DNA of 15,565 nt, taken from M3007 sp038249605. Its GTDB lineage: Bacteria; Bacteroidota; Bacteroidia; Chitinophagales; Saprospiraceae. Positions 7,509 to 15,335 of this stretch are shown here, piece by piece (within the stretch, counting starts at the first letter, position 1; every line of letters begins with the position of its first letter). Position numbers and translations under genes: made by a program. The notes under the pieces were generated by a model, which saw only the letters and a program-made list of their open reading frames with translations, searched no databases and had not been told where the DNA came from. The stretch lies in assembly GCA_038249605.1 (NCBI GenBank), contig JBBSDH010000088.1, positions 1-15,565 on the forward strand, in the 5' to 3' direction.

Positions 7509-8894
7509 ATGACAAGCCAATTTCCCATGTCGTTTTACAAAAAATATGCTTTTGTCCTGCTGTTTATTGCTCCATTTGCACTGCATGCCCAGCAGGAAAT
7601 GATGTTGTACCAAATGCCTGATGTATGGCGATCCAATGCTGTCAATCCTGCATTTTTCCCCGACAGTGTGCGGTATGTTGTTGGACTTCCTTCCTACAGC
7701 CTGGATGCCGCCTTCTCGGGAGATGTTACCTACAACGATTTGTTTCGCAAAGAAGGCAAAAATTTGGTCCTCACTTTGGGTGATGCCATTGGAAAGTTGG
7801 AGCCAGAGAACTATGTCGTGGCCGAACAACGTATTGAAACCGTCAATTTCGGCATGCGACTTCCCAAAGGTTTCACCGTGATGGCCGGGCACAGCATGCG
7901 TTTGAGCGGCACGGTGGATTTTCCCAAAACTTTTGCCGAGTTGTACTGGAACGGCAACGGTCCGTACGTGGGGCAAACCATGGATTTGGGCATAGGTTCG
8001 TACAGTTTCGACTGGCATGAAATCGCGGCCGGTGGAACCAAAAGTTTCGGTAAAGTCACTGTAGGCGCTAAAGTGAAGTTTTTAGGGGGAAACAGCGCCC
8101 TGCAAACAGATCCCAACCGAAACAGGGCGGATGTTTATACCGATCCGGACTATTACCAGCTGACGGTGAACAGCGACTACGCATTTTATTCTTCTTCCGT
8201 TTTTTCTTCCATCGATACTTCCGGGCTGGGATTTGAACTGGTGACGGATAATTTCCGGAGCGCCAACGTGTTTAACAACCAGGGTTGGGCCTTCGACTTA
8301 GGCATCCAGGCACAGGTGACCGACCGCCTCACCCTCAGCGCCAGTGCGCTCGATCTGGGCGGAACGATCACCTGGAAAGAACAGGCTTACGAATTTCATA
8401 GCATGGGCAGCTACACCTACGACGGAGTTTTCATACCGGGGCAAGACATCATCAACGGGTCCGACAGCATCGACATCGACGGCGATTTGGATACTTTGAA
8501 CGATATTTTTCAGTTTGTTCGCACCGACAACAACTTCAAAAGTAGGTTGCCCCAGCGTTATTATGTTGGTGCTTTGTATAAAATATTGCCCCGGATGACC
8601 GTCGGTGCAAATTTTTACCACCAAAGCGGCGAACAGCGCAGCTTCAATGCCGTTGCCGCTCAGGTGATGTGGGAACCGCTTTCCTGGCTTAGGGTAGGCG
8701 GAATGTACGGTGTCACCGAACTGGTTGAAGAAAATGTGGATACCAACTACCGGCACAACTTAGGGTTTCAGGTTTATCTGAATTTTGCACCCTTCCAGAT
8801 CTATTTCGTTTCCGACAATCTTGTCGGGGTATTCACTCCCCGGTCCTCCTCCACGGCGAACCTGGGCGTAGGCCTGTCCATGGCATTCAGGTAA
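7509..8894 (+). CDS. DUF5723-like outer-membrane protein
   Basis: The product has 461 residues. The signal peptide is MSFYKKYAFVLLFIAPFALHA from Met7, cut before QQEMMLYQMP. The mature N-terminus, LYQMPDVWRSNAVNPAFFPDSVRYVVGLPSYSLDAAFSG, resembles DUF5723 proteins, which share the SNxxNPAFxP opening with PorV/PorQ-type barrels of Bacteroidota. Repeated amphipathic strands (VNFGMRLPKGFTVMAGHSMRLSG, LTLSASALDLGGTITW, MTVGANFYHQSGEQ) and the last strand LGVGLSMAFR fit a beta-barrel. I use the ATG at 7509, but ATG 7527 gives a more compact signal peptide and is equally likely. Function is unknown; the pairing with the preceding lipoprotein is the main clue. The family assignment is by recognition of the pattern only. 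Confidence 0.82.
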   Translation: MTSQFPMSFYKKYAFVLLFIAPFALHAQQEMMLYQMPDVWRSNAVNPAFFPDSVRYVVGLPSYSLDAAFSGDVTYNDLFRKEGKNLVLTLGDAIGKLEPENYVVAEQRIETVNFGMRLPKGFTVMAGHSMRLSGTVDFPKTFAELYWNGNGPYVGQTMDLGIGSYSFDWHEIAAGGTKSFGKVTVGAKVKFLGGNSALQTDPNRNRADVYTDPDYYQLTVNSDYAFYSSSVFSSIDTSGLGFELVTDNFRSANVFNNQGWAFDLGIQAQVTDRLTLSASALDLGGTITWKEQAYEFHSMGSYTYDGVFIPGQDIINGSDSIDIDGDLDTLNDIFQFVRTDNNFKSRLPQRYYVGALYKILPRMTVGANFYHQSGEQRSFNAVAAQVMWEPLSWLRVGGMYGVTELVEENVDTNYRHNLGFQVYLNFAPFQIYFVSDNLVGVFTPRSSSTANLGVGLSMAFR

Positions 8895-8901
8895 AATGTC
8901 T

Positions 8902-8924
8902 TACCTTCGCAGAAGGTAGTTTTG
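8902..8924 (+). promoter_or_regulatory. Promoter and 7-bp hairpin ahead of the CNNM/CorC gene
   Basis: TACCTTC (8902-8908) and GAAGGTA (8912-8918) form a perfect 7-bp inverted repeat around GCA. Two -7 candidates overlap it: TACCTTCG at 8902-8909 (7 of 8, followed by CA) and TAGTTTTG at 8917-8924 (exact). The ATG at 8936 follows within 11 bases of the second, so the leader would be very short. The repeat could be an operator or a chance overlap; there is no T-run long enough to call it a terminator of the previous gene. Confidence 0.45.
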
Positions 8925-8935
8925 AAACCTCAACC

Positions 8936-10234
8936 ATGGCTTTAGATATTTTATTGACCCTGTTTCTTGTGTTTTTGAACGGGTTTTTTGTGGCAGCCGA
9001 GTTTGCTATCGTAAAAGTTCGTTATTCTCAAATAGAACTGCGCGCCCAGAAAGGCCATCAACTCGCAGGCATAGCACAAAGCATCCTCAACCGACTTGAT
9101 GCCTACCTTTCCGCCACCCAACTGGGCATTACGCTGGCCAGTCTTGGACTGGGTTGGATAGGCGAACCCGTGATGTCGCGCTTGCTTATCGGCATGTTTA
9201 ACGGTATGGGGCTTCAACTTTCGGACGAGTTGGCGCACAAGATTGCCTTGCCGATCGGTTTTGCCATCATTACCGTATTGCACATCGTGTTTGGCGAGCT
9301 TGCACCCAAAAGTATCGCCATCCGCAAACCCGAAGCTACGACGTTGTTCATTTCGATACCCATGAGGGGGTTTTACATCCTTTTCCAGCCTTTTATCTTT
9401 TTACTCAATGGGTTTTCCAACCTCATTCTGCGCGCCATAGGCATCATGCCCATGAGCGAGCACGATGCCCACACCTCCGAAGAACTTCGTTTGTTGCTCA
9501 AACAAAGCCAGGAAAGCGGCGCTTTTAAGGAAGACAATTACAAAATCATTCAAAACGCCTTCGATTTTTCAGAACTCACTGCGCAGCAAGTCATGATTCC
9601 GAGGAAAAGCATTTTCGCCCTGGATATTGACGAAACACGGGATGAAATCCTGCGCGAATTGCTCGAAAACGGCTACTCACGCATGCCTGTTTACGAAGAA
9701 GACATCGACAATATCCTTGGGGTGGTTTTCGCCAAAGACATTTTCAAGGCCAACATTAAGACGCCGGACTGGAAACTGAAAGACCTCTTGCGCCCGGTGC
9801 AATACGTGTACGCATCAGCCAAGCTCAACCGGGTGTTGAAGGATTTTCAGACCAAACGTATCCATGTCGGCATTGTGATCGATGAATACGGAGGCACCGA
9901 AGGGCTCATTGCACTTGAAGACATTCTGGAGGAATTGGTGGGCGAAATCCAGGACGAATACGACGATGAAAAAGCGCCTGTGCAAAAAAACGACGACGGT
10001 TCGTTCAATATTTCAGGCATTGCTCCCCTCCACGACGTGAACAACTACCTGCCCATTCCTTTTGCTGAAAACAAACAATACAATACCCTCAACGGTCTGA
10101 TTCTTACCCGTGTAGGACGTATTCCCACCAACAACGAACCCTTTGAACTCGACGGATACGATGTGACCATCCAGGAGCGCAGGCAGAATATTCTGACGCA
10201 GTTGAAGGTTAAAATGGTGGAAAAAGAGGGGTGA
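8936..10234 (+). CDS. CNNM/CorC family membrane protein (hemolysin C-like, CBS domains)
   Basis: The product has 432 residues with the complete three-part architecture. Residues 1-190 are the DUF21/CNNM membrane domain, with NGFFVAAEFAIVKVR at 15-29, LSATQLGITLASLGLGWIGEP at 58-78 and GELAPKSIAIRKPE at 120-133. Residues about 205-335 are a CBS pair, with QVMIPRKSIFALD near 218 and IDEYGGTEGLIALEDILEELVGEIQDEYD at 315-343. Residues about 350-430 are the CorC_HlyC domain, with FNISGIAPLHDVNNYL and YNTLNGLILTRVGRIP. Family members are linked to magnesium or sodium transport or its regulation by nucleotide-bound CBS domains; the old hemolysin label is not supported as a function. In this phylum a relative, GldE, belongs to gliding, but nothing here marks this copy as GldE. 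The start is well set by the promoter position. Confidence 0.92.
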   Translation: MALDILLTLFLVFLNGFFVAAEFAIVKVRYSQIELRAQKGHQLAGIAQSILNRLDAYLSATQLGITLASLGLGWIGEPVMSRLLIGMFNGMGLQLSDELAHKIALPIGFAIITVLHIVFGELAPKSIAIRKPEATTLFISIPMRGFYILFQPFIFLLNGFSNLILRAIGIMPMSEHDAHTSEELRLLLKQSQESGAFKEDNYKIIQNAFDFSELTAQQVMIPRKSIFALDIDETRDEILRELLENGYSRMPVYEEDIDNILGVVFAKDIFKANIKTPDWKLKDLLRPVQYVYASAKLNRVLKDFQTKRIHVGIVIDEYGGTEGLIALEDILEELVGEIQDEYDDEKAPVQKNDDGSFNISGIAPLHDVNNYLPIPFAENKQYNTLNGLILTRVGRIPTNNEPFELDGYDVTIQERRQNILTQLKVKMVEKEG

Positions 10235-10259
10235 GGTGGAACTTTTGCTGCAAAAAAAG

Positions 10260-10267
10260 TATTTTTG
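10260..10267 (+). promoter_or_regulatory. Possible -7 element upstream of the HAD gene
   Basis: The sequence TATTTTTG matches TAnnTTTG exactly. A TTTG lies 12 bases upstream at 10244-10247. CAAAAA (10251-10256) and TTTTTG (10262-10267) form a small inverted repeat here. If used, the leader to ATG 10404 is about 130 bases and would include the possible decayed ORF. Confidence 0.35.
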
Positions 10268-10284
10268 TAAAAAAGGAATAGGCC

Positions 10285-10378
10285 ATAGGCGCTGAAAAGA
10301 TTAAAAAAGAAATTGATGACTTGCTTGTTAAAATTTAAAGACGAGCAGGAATTGTCACTGGTATTGAGTTATGTTTAA
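10285..10378 (+). pseudogene. Possible decayed small ORF, antitoxin-like in appearance
   Basis: From 10285 one frame reads IGAEKIKKEIDDLLVKI before TAA (10336-10338). A +1 shift inside the A/T run at 10330-10339 continues as FKDEQELSLVLSYV before TAA at 10376-10378. Joined, this is a coherent, charged, helical peptide of about 31 residues, which resembles short Bacteroidota antitoxin-like proteins. The first codon is ATA where an ATG would be expected, and a TAG stands just upstream. Both features suggest decay, but the stretch is short and A-rich, so chance cannot be excluded. Confidence 0.25.
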
Positions 10379-10403
10379 GAACTTCAAAGTAAACATTCCC
10401 CCT

Positions 10404-11054
10404 ATGTATTTTATATTTGATATGGACGGCACCATGGTCGACAACATGATGGTGCACCACCGTGCCTGGCAACACATCCTGGCCGAAAACGGCATTGAGC
10501 TGAACATAGATGAAGTGAAGAAAAAAATCCACGGCATCAACGAGGAAATCCTGGAGCGCGAGTTTGGCGACTTTTTCAGTCCAGCCGACCGCAAACGCAT
10601 CGCTTGGGAAAAAGAAGCCACGTACCGCGATATTTTTAAAGACGACCTCGCACTGATCGCCGGATTGCCTCAGCTGCTCGAAGAGGCGTACCAGTCAGGT
10701 ATTCCGATGGCCATCGCTTCAGCGGCGCCACCCGAAAACGTCGATTTTGTGCTGGATGACCTCAATTTGCGCCGGTATTTCAGCGCCGTTGTACACGCCT
10801 CCATGGTTGAAAAGGGCAAACCCAATCCGGAGGTTTTTGAAAAAGCAGCGGCGGCACTGGGGGTGACTACCGCCGATTGCGTCATTTTTGAAGATTCACC
10901 CACGGGCGCCGAAGCAGCGCGACGGGCAGGCAGCGCTACCATCATCATTACCACCACACATGGCGCTGAAGAATTTGCACACCTGCCCAATGTAAAGGCC
11001 ACATTGCCCGATTTTCAGGGTGTTACTTTGGAATCCATCCGCCGGTTGTTGTAA
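10404..11054 (+). CDS. HAD-family phosphatase, beta-phosphoglucomutase-like
   Basis: The product has 216 residues and all four HAD motifs. Motif I is FDMDGT with nucleophile Asp6 and acid/base Asp8. Motif II is AIASAAPP with Ser106. Motif III is Lys139 in KGKPNPEVF. Motif IV is IFEDSPTGAEAA with Glu163 and Asp164. A helical cap follows motif I, with HHRAWQ at 18-23 recalling the HFRAW element of beta-phosphoglucomutase. The family hydrolyses or moves phosphate on small sugars; the actual substrate cannot be read from sequence. The frame extends to an ATG at 10371 (11 more residues, MFKNFKVNIPP), but the family normally begins two to five residues before motif I, and the upstream ATG overlaps the end of the possible decayed ORF, so I prefer 10404. 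It is convergent with the alpha/beta hydrolase across 137 bases that hold nothing I can identify. Confidence 0.88.
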   Translation: MYFIFDMDGTMVDNMMVHHRAWQHILAENGIELNIDEVKKKIHGINEEILEREFGDFFSPADRKRIAWEKEATYRDIFKDDLALIAGLPQLLEEAYQSGIPMAIASAAPPENVDFVLDDLNLRRYFSAVVHASMVEKGKPNPEVFEKAAAALGVTTADCVIFEDSPTGAEAARRAGSATIIITTTHGAEEFAHLPNVKATLPDFQGVTLESIRRLL

Positions 11055-11191
11055 TTTTTCCACGCCTTGTCATATTTCTGCTTTGAATGCTACCCACAGC
11101 AGGCATTTGGAAAAGCTGAAACTGTGTATGGCAGAACTTGATGATTGCCTCCGTGTTTTCCCGTTTGGTATTTAATGTTCCAATCAGGAGG

Positions 11192-12187
11192 TCAAAATCT
11201 TCCTTCCAAAAACGCCATGACATCCTGGACGCTTTGCACGGGGTTTTCCTCTTGTGGCCAATGCCCTGTATTTTGGTAAATTTTAAGGAAAGCTCCCCTG
11301 ATTCGACGGTGGAATTCGTAGGCAAATTCGGGTGATATGTAAGTGTCTTCAGCACCCCAAAGAATTAGGGTAGGCATGGTAATTTTGTCTATAAGGTCGA
11401 CGGGTGGACGGTTGTCGCGCACCTGAGCGCGGTCGGTAAGAGCCTTTCGGTTGCCGGGTCGTAGGAAGAGGTCGAGGTGCCTTTGAACAAGTTTTTCGTC
11501 CACACGTGCATTGTCGGCGTACACATTTTCCAGCATGAGCTCCATGGCATCGCGGGGCGTTACCTTCCACAGGGCACTGTTTACAACTGGTGTGCTTGCA
11601 AAACGCATGAAGAGCGATGGCGACTTGGTTTCGAAACCAGGTGCATTGAGCAAGATGAGTTTGTTGAGGTTTTCGGGGTATTCGGCGGCGTAAAACCAGG
11701 CGATTTGCGCACCCAGGCCGTTGCCGGCGAGTGTGAATTTGTTCAGCTTGAGGGTATCCACAAATTTATCGAGAAAACCCGCGTACATAAAAGCGCTGTA
11801 GCTGCCCTGGGGGTGCGGACCCGTAAGTCCAAACCCTGGCAAATCCACGCTAACCACGCGGTATTTTTTCGACAGGGTATCGGTCCAGCCGGCCCAGGTG
11901 TGCAGGCTGTTGCCCGAGTCGTGCAACAATAAAATCGTTTCCTTACCGTCTCCGGAAACGCGGTAATGCACATCCATGCCGTCGATGTTGGTCAGGCGTG
12001 AATCGGGATAACTGTATTGTTGCAGCAGGGTGCTGGTGGGGATGTCGTTGTGCCAGTTGCGGTACAACCAAACGGCCAGGAAAAGGTAAACGGACCAACG
12101 GAGAATGCGCGATATGCTGAAAATACCCAGCCACCGGCGAAATGTTTCTACGCGTACATTGGTTGATCGTTTGGTTGGGCGCGACAT
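11192..12187 (-). CDS. Alpha/beta hydrolase-fold protein lacking the nucleophile serine
   Basis: The product has 331 residues. A single N-terminal membrane segment (about 28-42, ILRWSVYLFLAVWLY) anchors an alpha/beta hydrolase domain. The oxyanion strand and loop (ILLLHDSGNSLHTWAGW, 85-101), VVSVDLPGFGLTGPHPQGSY (111-130), the acid Asp281 (ILWGAEDTYI) and His309 (NTGHWPQEENP) are all intact. The nucleophile elbow, normally G-x-S-x-G, reads LAGNGLGAQIAWFYAAEYP, with Gly157 (codon at 11717-11719, GGC) where Ser is expected. A single base change from AGC would explain it. The protein may be catalytically dead, a binding pseudoenzyme, or use other chemistry. It is the last gene of a minus-strand run, 12 bases after the DUF4199-like gene. 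The membrane anchor suggests action at the inner membrane. Confidence 0.9.
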   Translation of the reverse strand: MSRPTKRSTNVRVETFRRWLGIFSISRILRWSVYLFLAVWLYRNWHNDIPTSTLLQQYSYPDSRLTNIDGMDVHYRVSGDGKETILLLHDSGNSLHTWAGWTDTLSKKYRVVSVDLPGFGLTGPHPQGSYSAFMYAGFLDKFVDTLKLNKFTLAGNGLGAQIAWFYAAEYPENLNKLILLNAPGFETKSPSLFMRFASTPVVNSALWKVTPRDAMELMLENVYADNARVDEKLVQRHLDLFLRPGNRKALTDRAQVRDNRPPVDLIDKITMPTLILWGAEDTYISPEFAYEFHRRIRGAFLKIYQNTGHWPQEENPVQSVQDVMAFLEGRF

Positions 12188-12199
12188 GGTTTCCGGGGT

Positions 12200-12724
12200 T
12201 CAGTTGTTTTGCTTGAAACGCATGGATGCTGCAATAACAGCTGCGATGGCGAAACCGCCCAGTGTACCCATCGTCATTTGCAGCAGTACAGGGCCAAGCG
12301 GTTGTTGCAAGTCTTTGGTGCCTTCTAAATTTTGGATCTGTTCGCGGATTTTTGCGGCCTGTTCGGGGTCGCCGGTGCCCGAAGTGAGCTGGTTTTTCAA
12401 AAAGGCAAGTTGTTGGTCGAGTTCCATTTGAAGCAGCTCGGGGTCGGCCAGGTGGAGACCATAATAAAACATCCAATAACCCAGGTTGATGAATATAAAA
12501 ACGGCAAAAGGTGTGCGCACAATTTCCCGAAAGTCGCGGTTGGAACCATTGGCGCCCACATCGTCGATCGAGGCTTTTACCATCAATGCCACATAAAGCA
12601 GCATGGAGGCCCACTGGGCTACGGGATGCAGGAAAAGTTCTTTGTCAACCGTGTAGACTACGAAGAAGTAAAGCGCAACCGCGATGGCCCCTAGCAAACC
12701 GTATTTTAGGCTGATGTTTTTCAT
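12200..12724 (-). CDS. DUF4199-like membrane protein (second copy)
   Basis: The product has 174 residues with about four membrane segments (roughly 7-25, 36-52, 70-90 and 146-168). Between the third and fourth is a polar, probably coiled-coil loop (about 95-138, DPELLQMELDQQLAFLKNQL and QAAKIREQIQNLEG). Layout and N-terminal pattern (MKNISLKYGLLGAIAVALYFFVVY) resemble DUF4199, a Bacteroidota membrane family of unknown function. A related gene lies immediately upstream, so the two are likely diverged tandem copies. An exact TACTTTTG lies only 8 bases before the start, so this gene may have its own promoter with almost no leader. The alpha/beta hydrolase follows after 12 bases. Confidence 0.82.
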   Translation of the reverse strand: MKNISLKYGLLGAIAVALYFFVVYTVDKELFLHPVAQWASMLLYVALMVKASIDDVGANGSNRDFREIVRTPFAVFIFINLGYWMFYYGLHLADPELLQMELDQQLAFLKNQLTSGTGDPEQAAKIREQIQNLEGTKDLQQPLGPVLLQMTMGTLGGFAIAAVIAASMRFKQNN

Positions 12725-12732
12725 AATCAGCG

Positions 12733-12740
12733 CAAAAGTA
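12733..12740 (-). promoter_or_regulatory. -7 element fused to the family B repeat arm
   Basis: The minus strand reads TACTTTTG, an exact TAnnTTTG, 8 bases before the ATG of the second DUF4199-like gene. Its TA is the outer end of the repeat arm at 12739-12771. Transcription from it would start almost at the ATG. Confidence 0.45.
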
Positions 12741-12817
12741 AGTCCGAAGTTCGAAGTTCAAAGTTCGAAGTCGTAAATAGTTTATAGGAGCACTTCGGAC
12801 TTCGGACTTGGGACTTA
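12739..12817. repeat. Inverted pair of tandem 7-base arrays (family B)
   Basis: The left arm (12740-12771) is heptamers in register: AAGTCCG, AAGTTCG, AAGTTCA, AAGTTCG, then AAGT. The right arm (12792-12817) is heptamers on the other strand: AAGTCCC, AAGTCCG, AAGTCCG, then AAGT. Aligned end to end, 22 of 26 bases pair exactly, and two of the four differences become G-U pairs in RNA from the plus strand. The loop is about 20 bases. The right arm supplies the TAA stop (12815-12817) of the first DUF4199-like gene, and the left arm meets the promoter of the second. Confidence 0.8.
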
Positions 12818-13375
12818 CATCGTTTTCGGCTCTCTCTTCATGATCGCAGCAACGACCAGTCCAACAATCAGTCCAAAAAAGGCGCCACCGAGCAGGCCGG
12901 AGGTGAAGATGGACAATACTTCCGGGCCATTGGCCATTTTGGAAACAGCTTCTTCGAGCGCTTCCGCAGGCATCGCCTCGCCCCAAGTTTCAGCAAAGGC
13001 TTCGGCCATTTTTTCGTAACGCATGGGATCGATAACCGTACCCATGATGTATTCCCATATTTGTCCACCTGTAGCGCTTATGGAGGAAACGACCACGGAA
13101 ATCAGTAAACCGGTACCGTATTTCACATAGCCACCATTGTCGCGGTCGCGGTATTGTTTGATGGCCAAACCGGCAAAAATACCGGCCATGATGAGGCCAA
13201 TAAACAGAAAAGTAAACATGCCCGACATGCCTCCTGCCATTGGGTTGTAATCCATCAAATACATGATAAGCGACAGCAGAATACCTGCCACCGTGGCATA
13301 AGCACCCCATTGAAGAGCGGTTTTCCAGATGGGAGCATTGGTTTTGGGCTCAATCGTGTTGTCCAGCATTGACAT
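12815..13375 (-). CDS. DUF4199-like membrane protein (first copy)
   Basis: The product has 186 residues with four membrane segments (about 19-43, 52-72, 86-112 and 158-178). It follows the DUF4199 pattern: a short polar N-terminus (MSMLDNTIEPKTNAPIWKTALQWG), KQYRDRDNGGYVKYGTGLLISVVVSSI after the second segment, and a periplasmic or cytosolic helical loop with IDPMRYEKMAEAF before the last segment. The family is confined mainly to Bacteroidota and has no known function. It heads the minus-strand run that also holds a second copy and the alpha/beta hydrolase. I find no exact -7 element upstream in the divergent gap. The stop codon is supplied by the family B repeat. Confidence 0.87.
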   Translation of the reverse strand: MSMLDNTIEPKTNAPIWKTALQWGAYATVAGILLSLIMYLMDYNPMAGGMSGMFTFLFIGLIMAGIFAGLAIKQYRDRDNGGYVKYGTGLLISVVVSSISATGGQIWEYIMGTVIDPMRYEKMAEAFAETWGEAMPAEALEEAVSKMANGPEVLSIFTSGLLGGAFFGLIVGLVVAAIMKREPKTM

Positions 13376-13382
13376 GGTTGTT

Positions 13383-13390
13383 TAGATTTG
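13383..13390 (+). promoter_or_regulatory. Possible distal -7 element for the ABC exporter
   Basis: TAGATTTG matches TAnnTTTG exactly on the plus strand, 175 bases before the exporter start and only 7 bases above the divergent gene's start. It could give a long-leader transcript or be chance. Confidence 0.2.
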
Positions 13391-13531
13391 GTTGTGATCC
13401 GAATGTTTTTCGGGACAATTTATTGGGGGAAGCCAAGATTTATGATGTAACCTGAGACCAAAGTAGAAAAAAAGACGACGAACTGCTGTTTTAGCACCTC
13501 ATATTTATTTCCAACACGGTGGGTTTTTACC

Positions 13532-13539
13532 GAACTTTG
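13532..13539 (+). promoter_or_regulatory. Probable -7 element for the ABC exporter
   Basis: GAACTTTG matches TAnnTTTG at all but the first position and lies 26 bases before the ATG, the usual distance in this phylum. The gap 13376-13565 holds nothing else that I can identify. Confidence 0.35.
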
Positions 13540-13565
13540 TACACTCATTCAATGTTTGAACCCGC

Positions 13566-15332
13566 ATGGCCGAATCCGCACAAAAGTTCAATTTTTCCCT
13601 TTTCCGACGTGTCTTATCCATGGTCCGCCCATACAAACGGGTGTTCATCCTCACGGCCATGCTCACCTTGGTGCTGGCTTTCCTTGCCGTTAAGCGCCCG
13701 CAATTGCTGCAAACCATGGTTGATGACCATGTTTTGAACGGCGACGTGGGCGGTATGACCATGCTGGTGCTCGTCATTTTCGGCCTCCTGATTCTGGAAG
13801 TTATTTTGCGTTATTTTTTCCTGTACCATACCGACTGGATCGGCCAGGCTGTGGTACGCGACCTGCGTGTGAAGGTTTTTCGCCATGTTACCGGCCTCAA
13901 CCTTAGCTATTTCGACAAAACTCCGATCGGACAAAGTACTACGAGGACGATCAACGACATCGAGGCCATCAACACTGTTTTTGCCGAAGGCAGCATCACC
14001 ATTCTGGCTGATTTACTCTCCATAGGATTTGTTTTGGTGGTCATGTTCACCACATCGTGGAAATTGACTTTTGTCGTATTGGCTGTTTTTCCCCTGTTGC
14101 TTTGGGGAAGTTATGCTTTTAAGGAAAGTGTGCGCAAAAGTTATGAAAAAGTGCGCAACCACATTTCCACCATGAACTCGTTTTTGCAGGAACGTATTAG
14201 TGGCATGCGCATCGTGCAGATTTTCAACGCTGAAGCGCGTGAAGCCGAAAAGTTCCGCCAAATCAACCGCGACTACACGGCCGCCAACCTGCGTTCCATT
14301 TTAGCCTACGCCATTTTTTTTCCGGTGGTCGAGATCATTTCCGCCGTTTCACTCGGCCTTATGGTATGGTACGGCGCTCGCGGTGTTTTGGCGGGTGAAG
14401 TCTCCATTGGTACCATGATTGCCTTTCCGCTCTACATCTCCATGCTTTACCGGCCCATCCGCATGCTGGCCGATAAATTCAACAACCTGCAAATGGGGCT
14501 CATCGCGGCCGAACGGGTATTCCGTCTTTTGGAAAACGACGACCAAATCCCCAACAAAGGCACCTTGAAACCTGAGCAACTGCAGGGCAAACTTGAGTTC
14601 GACGATGTGTGGTTTTCCTACAGCAACGACCTCGGCGCCGATGCGGTGCTTAAAGGTGTTTCGTTTGCCATAGAGCCCGGACAAACGCTGGCCATCGTAG
14701 GCAGCACAGGAAGTGGTAAAACCACCATCATCAGTCTGCTTAACCGTTTTTACGACATCCAGGGTGGTCATATCCGGGTCGATGGTCACGACCTCACCGA
14801 ATACGACCTGTTTTACCTGCGCCGACGTATTGCCGTCGTGCTGCAGGATGTGTTCCTTTTTTCAGGAACGGTTTTGGAAAACATCACCCTGCGCGACCCG
14901 TCCATCACAGAAGAACAGGTGCTTGAAGCCGCCAAAATGATCGGCGCCCACCAGTTCATCGAAAAATTGCCGGGCGCCTACCAATACCAGGTTATGGAAC
15001 GCGGCGCTACTTTGTCCATGGGACAAAGGCAGCTCATCTCGTTCGTCCGCGCCCTTGTATTCAATCCCGATATTCTTATCCTCGATGAAGCAACTTCTTC
15101 CATCGACCCCGAAAGCGAATCGGTGATCCAGTACGCCATCGAAAAACTCATCGACAAACGCACGAGCATCATCATCGCCCACAGGCTCAGCACCATACGC
15201 CACGCCAACAACATCCTCGTGTTGGAGAAAGGTGAAGTGCGCGAATTTGGTTCCCACGAAGTGTTGCTCGCCCTGGATGAAGGCAAATACAGGGATCTTT
15301 ACGAGAAGCAGTTTATGACAACGGAAGTTTAA
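13566..15332 (+). CDS. ABC exporter, fused permease and ATPase (MsbA/MdlB-like)
   Basis: The product has 588 residues: a six-helix ABC exporter transmembrane domain (about 15-310) and one ATPase domain (about 340-580), the half-transporter layout that works as a dimer in the inner membrane. All ATPase motifs are intact: Walker A GSTGSGKTT (379 onward), Q-loop Gln427 in VVLQDVFLFSGTVLENI, signature LSMGQRQL (483-490), Walker B ILILDEATSSID (503-514, catalytic Glu508) and the switch His539 in IIIAHRLST. In the membrane domain, YFDKTPIGQSTTRTINDIEAIN (115-136) is the standard coupling-helix region. Family members export lipids, peptides or drugs; the cargo cannot be told from sequence, and no accessory export genes are adjacent. 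The start fits the domain start well. Confidence 0.94.
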   Translation: MAESAQKFNFSLFRRVLSMVRPYKRVFILTAMLTLVLAFLAVKRPQLLQTMVDDHVLNGDVGGMTMLVLVIFGLLILEVILRYFFLYHTDWIGQAVVRDLRVKVFRHVTGLNLSYFDKTPIGQSTTRTINDIEAINTVFAEGSITILADLLSIGFVLVVMFTTSWKLTFVVLAVFPLLLWGSYAFKESVRKSYEKVRNHISTMNSFLQERISGMRIVQIFNAEAREAEKFRQINRDYTAANLRSILAYAIFFPVVEIISAVSLGLMVWYGARGVLAGEVSIGTMIAFPLYISMLYRPIRMLADKFNNLQMGLIAAERVFRLLENDDQIPNKGTLKPEQLQGKLEFDDVWFSYSNDLGADAVLKGVSFAIEPGQTLAIVGSTGSGKTTIISLLNRFYDIQGGHIRVDGHDLTEYDLFYLRRRIAVVLQDVFLFSGTVLENITLRDPSITEEQVLEAAKMIGAHQFIEKLPGAYQYQVMERGATLSMGQRQLISFVRALVFNPDILILDEATSSIDPESESVIQYAIEKLIDKRTSIIIAHRLSTIRHANNILVLEKGEVREFGSHEVLLALDEGKYRDLYEKQFMTTEV

Positions 15333-15335
15333 AAA

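Noticed and set aside
11055..11191. A fourth array or terminator between the convergent HAD and hydrolase genes
   Set aside because: Only a 5-bp AATGC/GCATT pair is present; there are no tandem units.
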